A stretch of 64,000 nucleotides of DNA from contig NC_060253.1 in the NCBI RefSeq assembly GCF_921293095.1, positions 76,979,992 through 77,043,991 on the forward strand, written 5' to 3'. A model generated the notes under the pieces. That model was not told the origin of the DNA. It worked only from the letters and a program-made list of their open reading frames with translations, and did not search any database. The DNA comes from Ischnura elegans. Lineage: Eukaryota > Arthropoda > Insecta > Odonata > Coenagrionidae. Below are positions 63,291 to 64,000 of this stretch, piece by piece. Numbering within the stretch: the first letter of the stretch is position 1; each line of letters begins with the position of its first letter. The translations under genes and the position numbers were made by a program.

Positions 63291-64000
63291 CTGGAATTTA
63301 ACGATAAAAATGTACAGGTTTAACTACACTGAATGTGTTTTATTCACATCAGCCTGGGGTGGTCGCTGGAGTCGAATGTGAATAATATGACAGTAATAAA
63401 TATCATTCTTATAGAATAAAGGATTTTAATTTTTCTTGGTGAATAATTTTCTGGTGATTTTTATCGTGCTCTACACCAGGTTAATTTATTCTAATTGGCC
63501 TCAATTTCGAAGAACGACTTGTCTTCCATTATCTATGCGTGTTGCTGTCTAACTCTTAGCTATGCGCCTTAGACGTGTTACTGTCTGAATGGGAATTTAG
63601 ACATTCAGGCATTAAGCCGCCTTGAGTATGGAAGGCAAGTCGTTTTCCGATACGTGGTCATGCTAAGACGTGAAATGTCAACGTAAGACGTACAAAATAT
63701 TGAAGCATAAAATTTACAATATAATGCATATACGAAGACTCTTATCACTAGTCATTGTCGACTTGTCTCCTACACTATATAATTATATAAAAATACTGGC
63801 ATCATTGCAATGAAAAATCACACATATGAGTATTTTTACGAGATAATTTAAATTCAAAAACGTTAGGCGACGGCGGCGGACATCTATGGACTTGGCCATT
63901 AAATTAGAGATGGGACTCAAGTTATCAACTAGTAGTGTCTGAGAGAGATTTAGAACTCGTAATACCAAAGTGGCAACCGAATCGAGTTGAACCAGGATCT
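63291..64000. other. Receptor intron, continuing beyond the right edge
   Basis: The exon at 63290 starts inside a codon, so this is intron, and the signal-peptide exon must lie further right. The region contains an imperfect inverted repeat around GACTTGTCTTCCATT (63509) and GGAAGGCAAGTCGTTTTC (63629), plausibly another small MITE. Confidence 0.5.

Noticed and set aside
1-64000. CRISPR arrays, bacterial operons or ribosomal RNA genes
   Set aside because: No regularly spaced direct repeats with unique spacers, no ribosome-binding sites or clustered prokaryotic frames, and no rRNA-like stretch. The window is eukaryotic.

Overview
The window is animal nuclear DNA, most likely from an insect or another arthropod. 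It is AT-rich. The genes are split by GT-AG introns, and dense, diverse DNA-transposon remnants fill the introns and intergenic space. An almost intact BEL/Pao LTR retrotransposon sits in one intron. I cannot name the species. There is no sign of a prokaryotic operon, CRISPR array or plasmid.

Layout, left to right. Positions 148-1 (minus) look like the first coding exon of an unidentified gene that runs off the left edge. Positions 149-10439 hold no gene I can support, but contain several small transposons (pogo/Tigger-like, Harbinger-like, hAT-like). Positions 11268-10440 (minus) are a three-exon gene for a small four-span membrane protein matching the TMEM42 family. Positions 11269-19163 are non-coding with more small transposons.

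Positions 63290-19164 (minus) are one very large gene, about 44 kb in the window and missing its 5' end. I traced 16 coding exons by splice sites and reading phase (one, 20787-20750, is tentative). They encode about 2,118 residues: two clear CUB domains and a third CUB-like domain, three six-cysteine EGF domains, one transmembrane helix, and a cytoplasmic tail of about 1,455 residues rich in Ser, Pro, Gly and acidic residues. It looks like a type I cell-surface receptor or adhesion protein. The exon at 52601-52304 is interrupted by a frame change at a run of eight C's, so either the assembly has a one-base error or this allele is damaged.

The intron between the two exons encoding CUB2 (62105-52602) holds a BEL/Pao element at 53556-59854, on the opposite strand to the host gene. 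It has 223-bp LTRs differing at one base, a 5-bp target duplication, a primer-binding site fitting tRNA-Tyr, a gag frame with zinc knuckles, and a pol frame with protease, reverse transcriptase, RNase H and integrase. Gag and pol are offset by one base at the protease. The element landed inside an older fold-back repeat.

At least seven short hAT-type elements with intact or near-intact 8-bp duplications lie in the window, including a four-copy family, plus tRNA-derived SINE-like sequences. I did not find a convincing new multi-gene system. The points most worth following up are the receptor, its broken CUB2 exon, and the fold that could hide the 5' LTR poly(A) signal and primer site of the retrotransposon.
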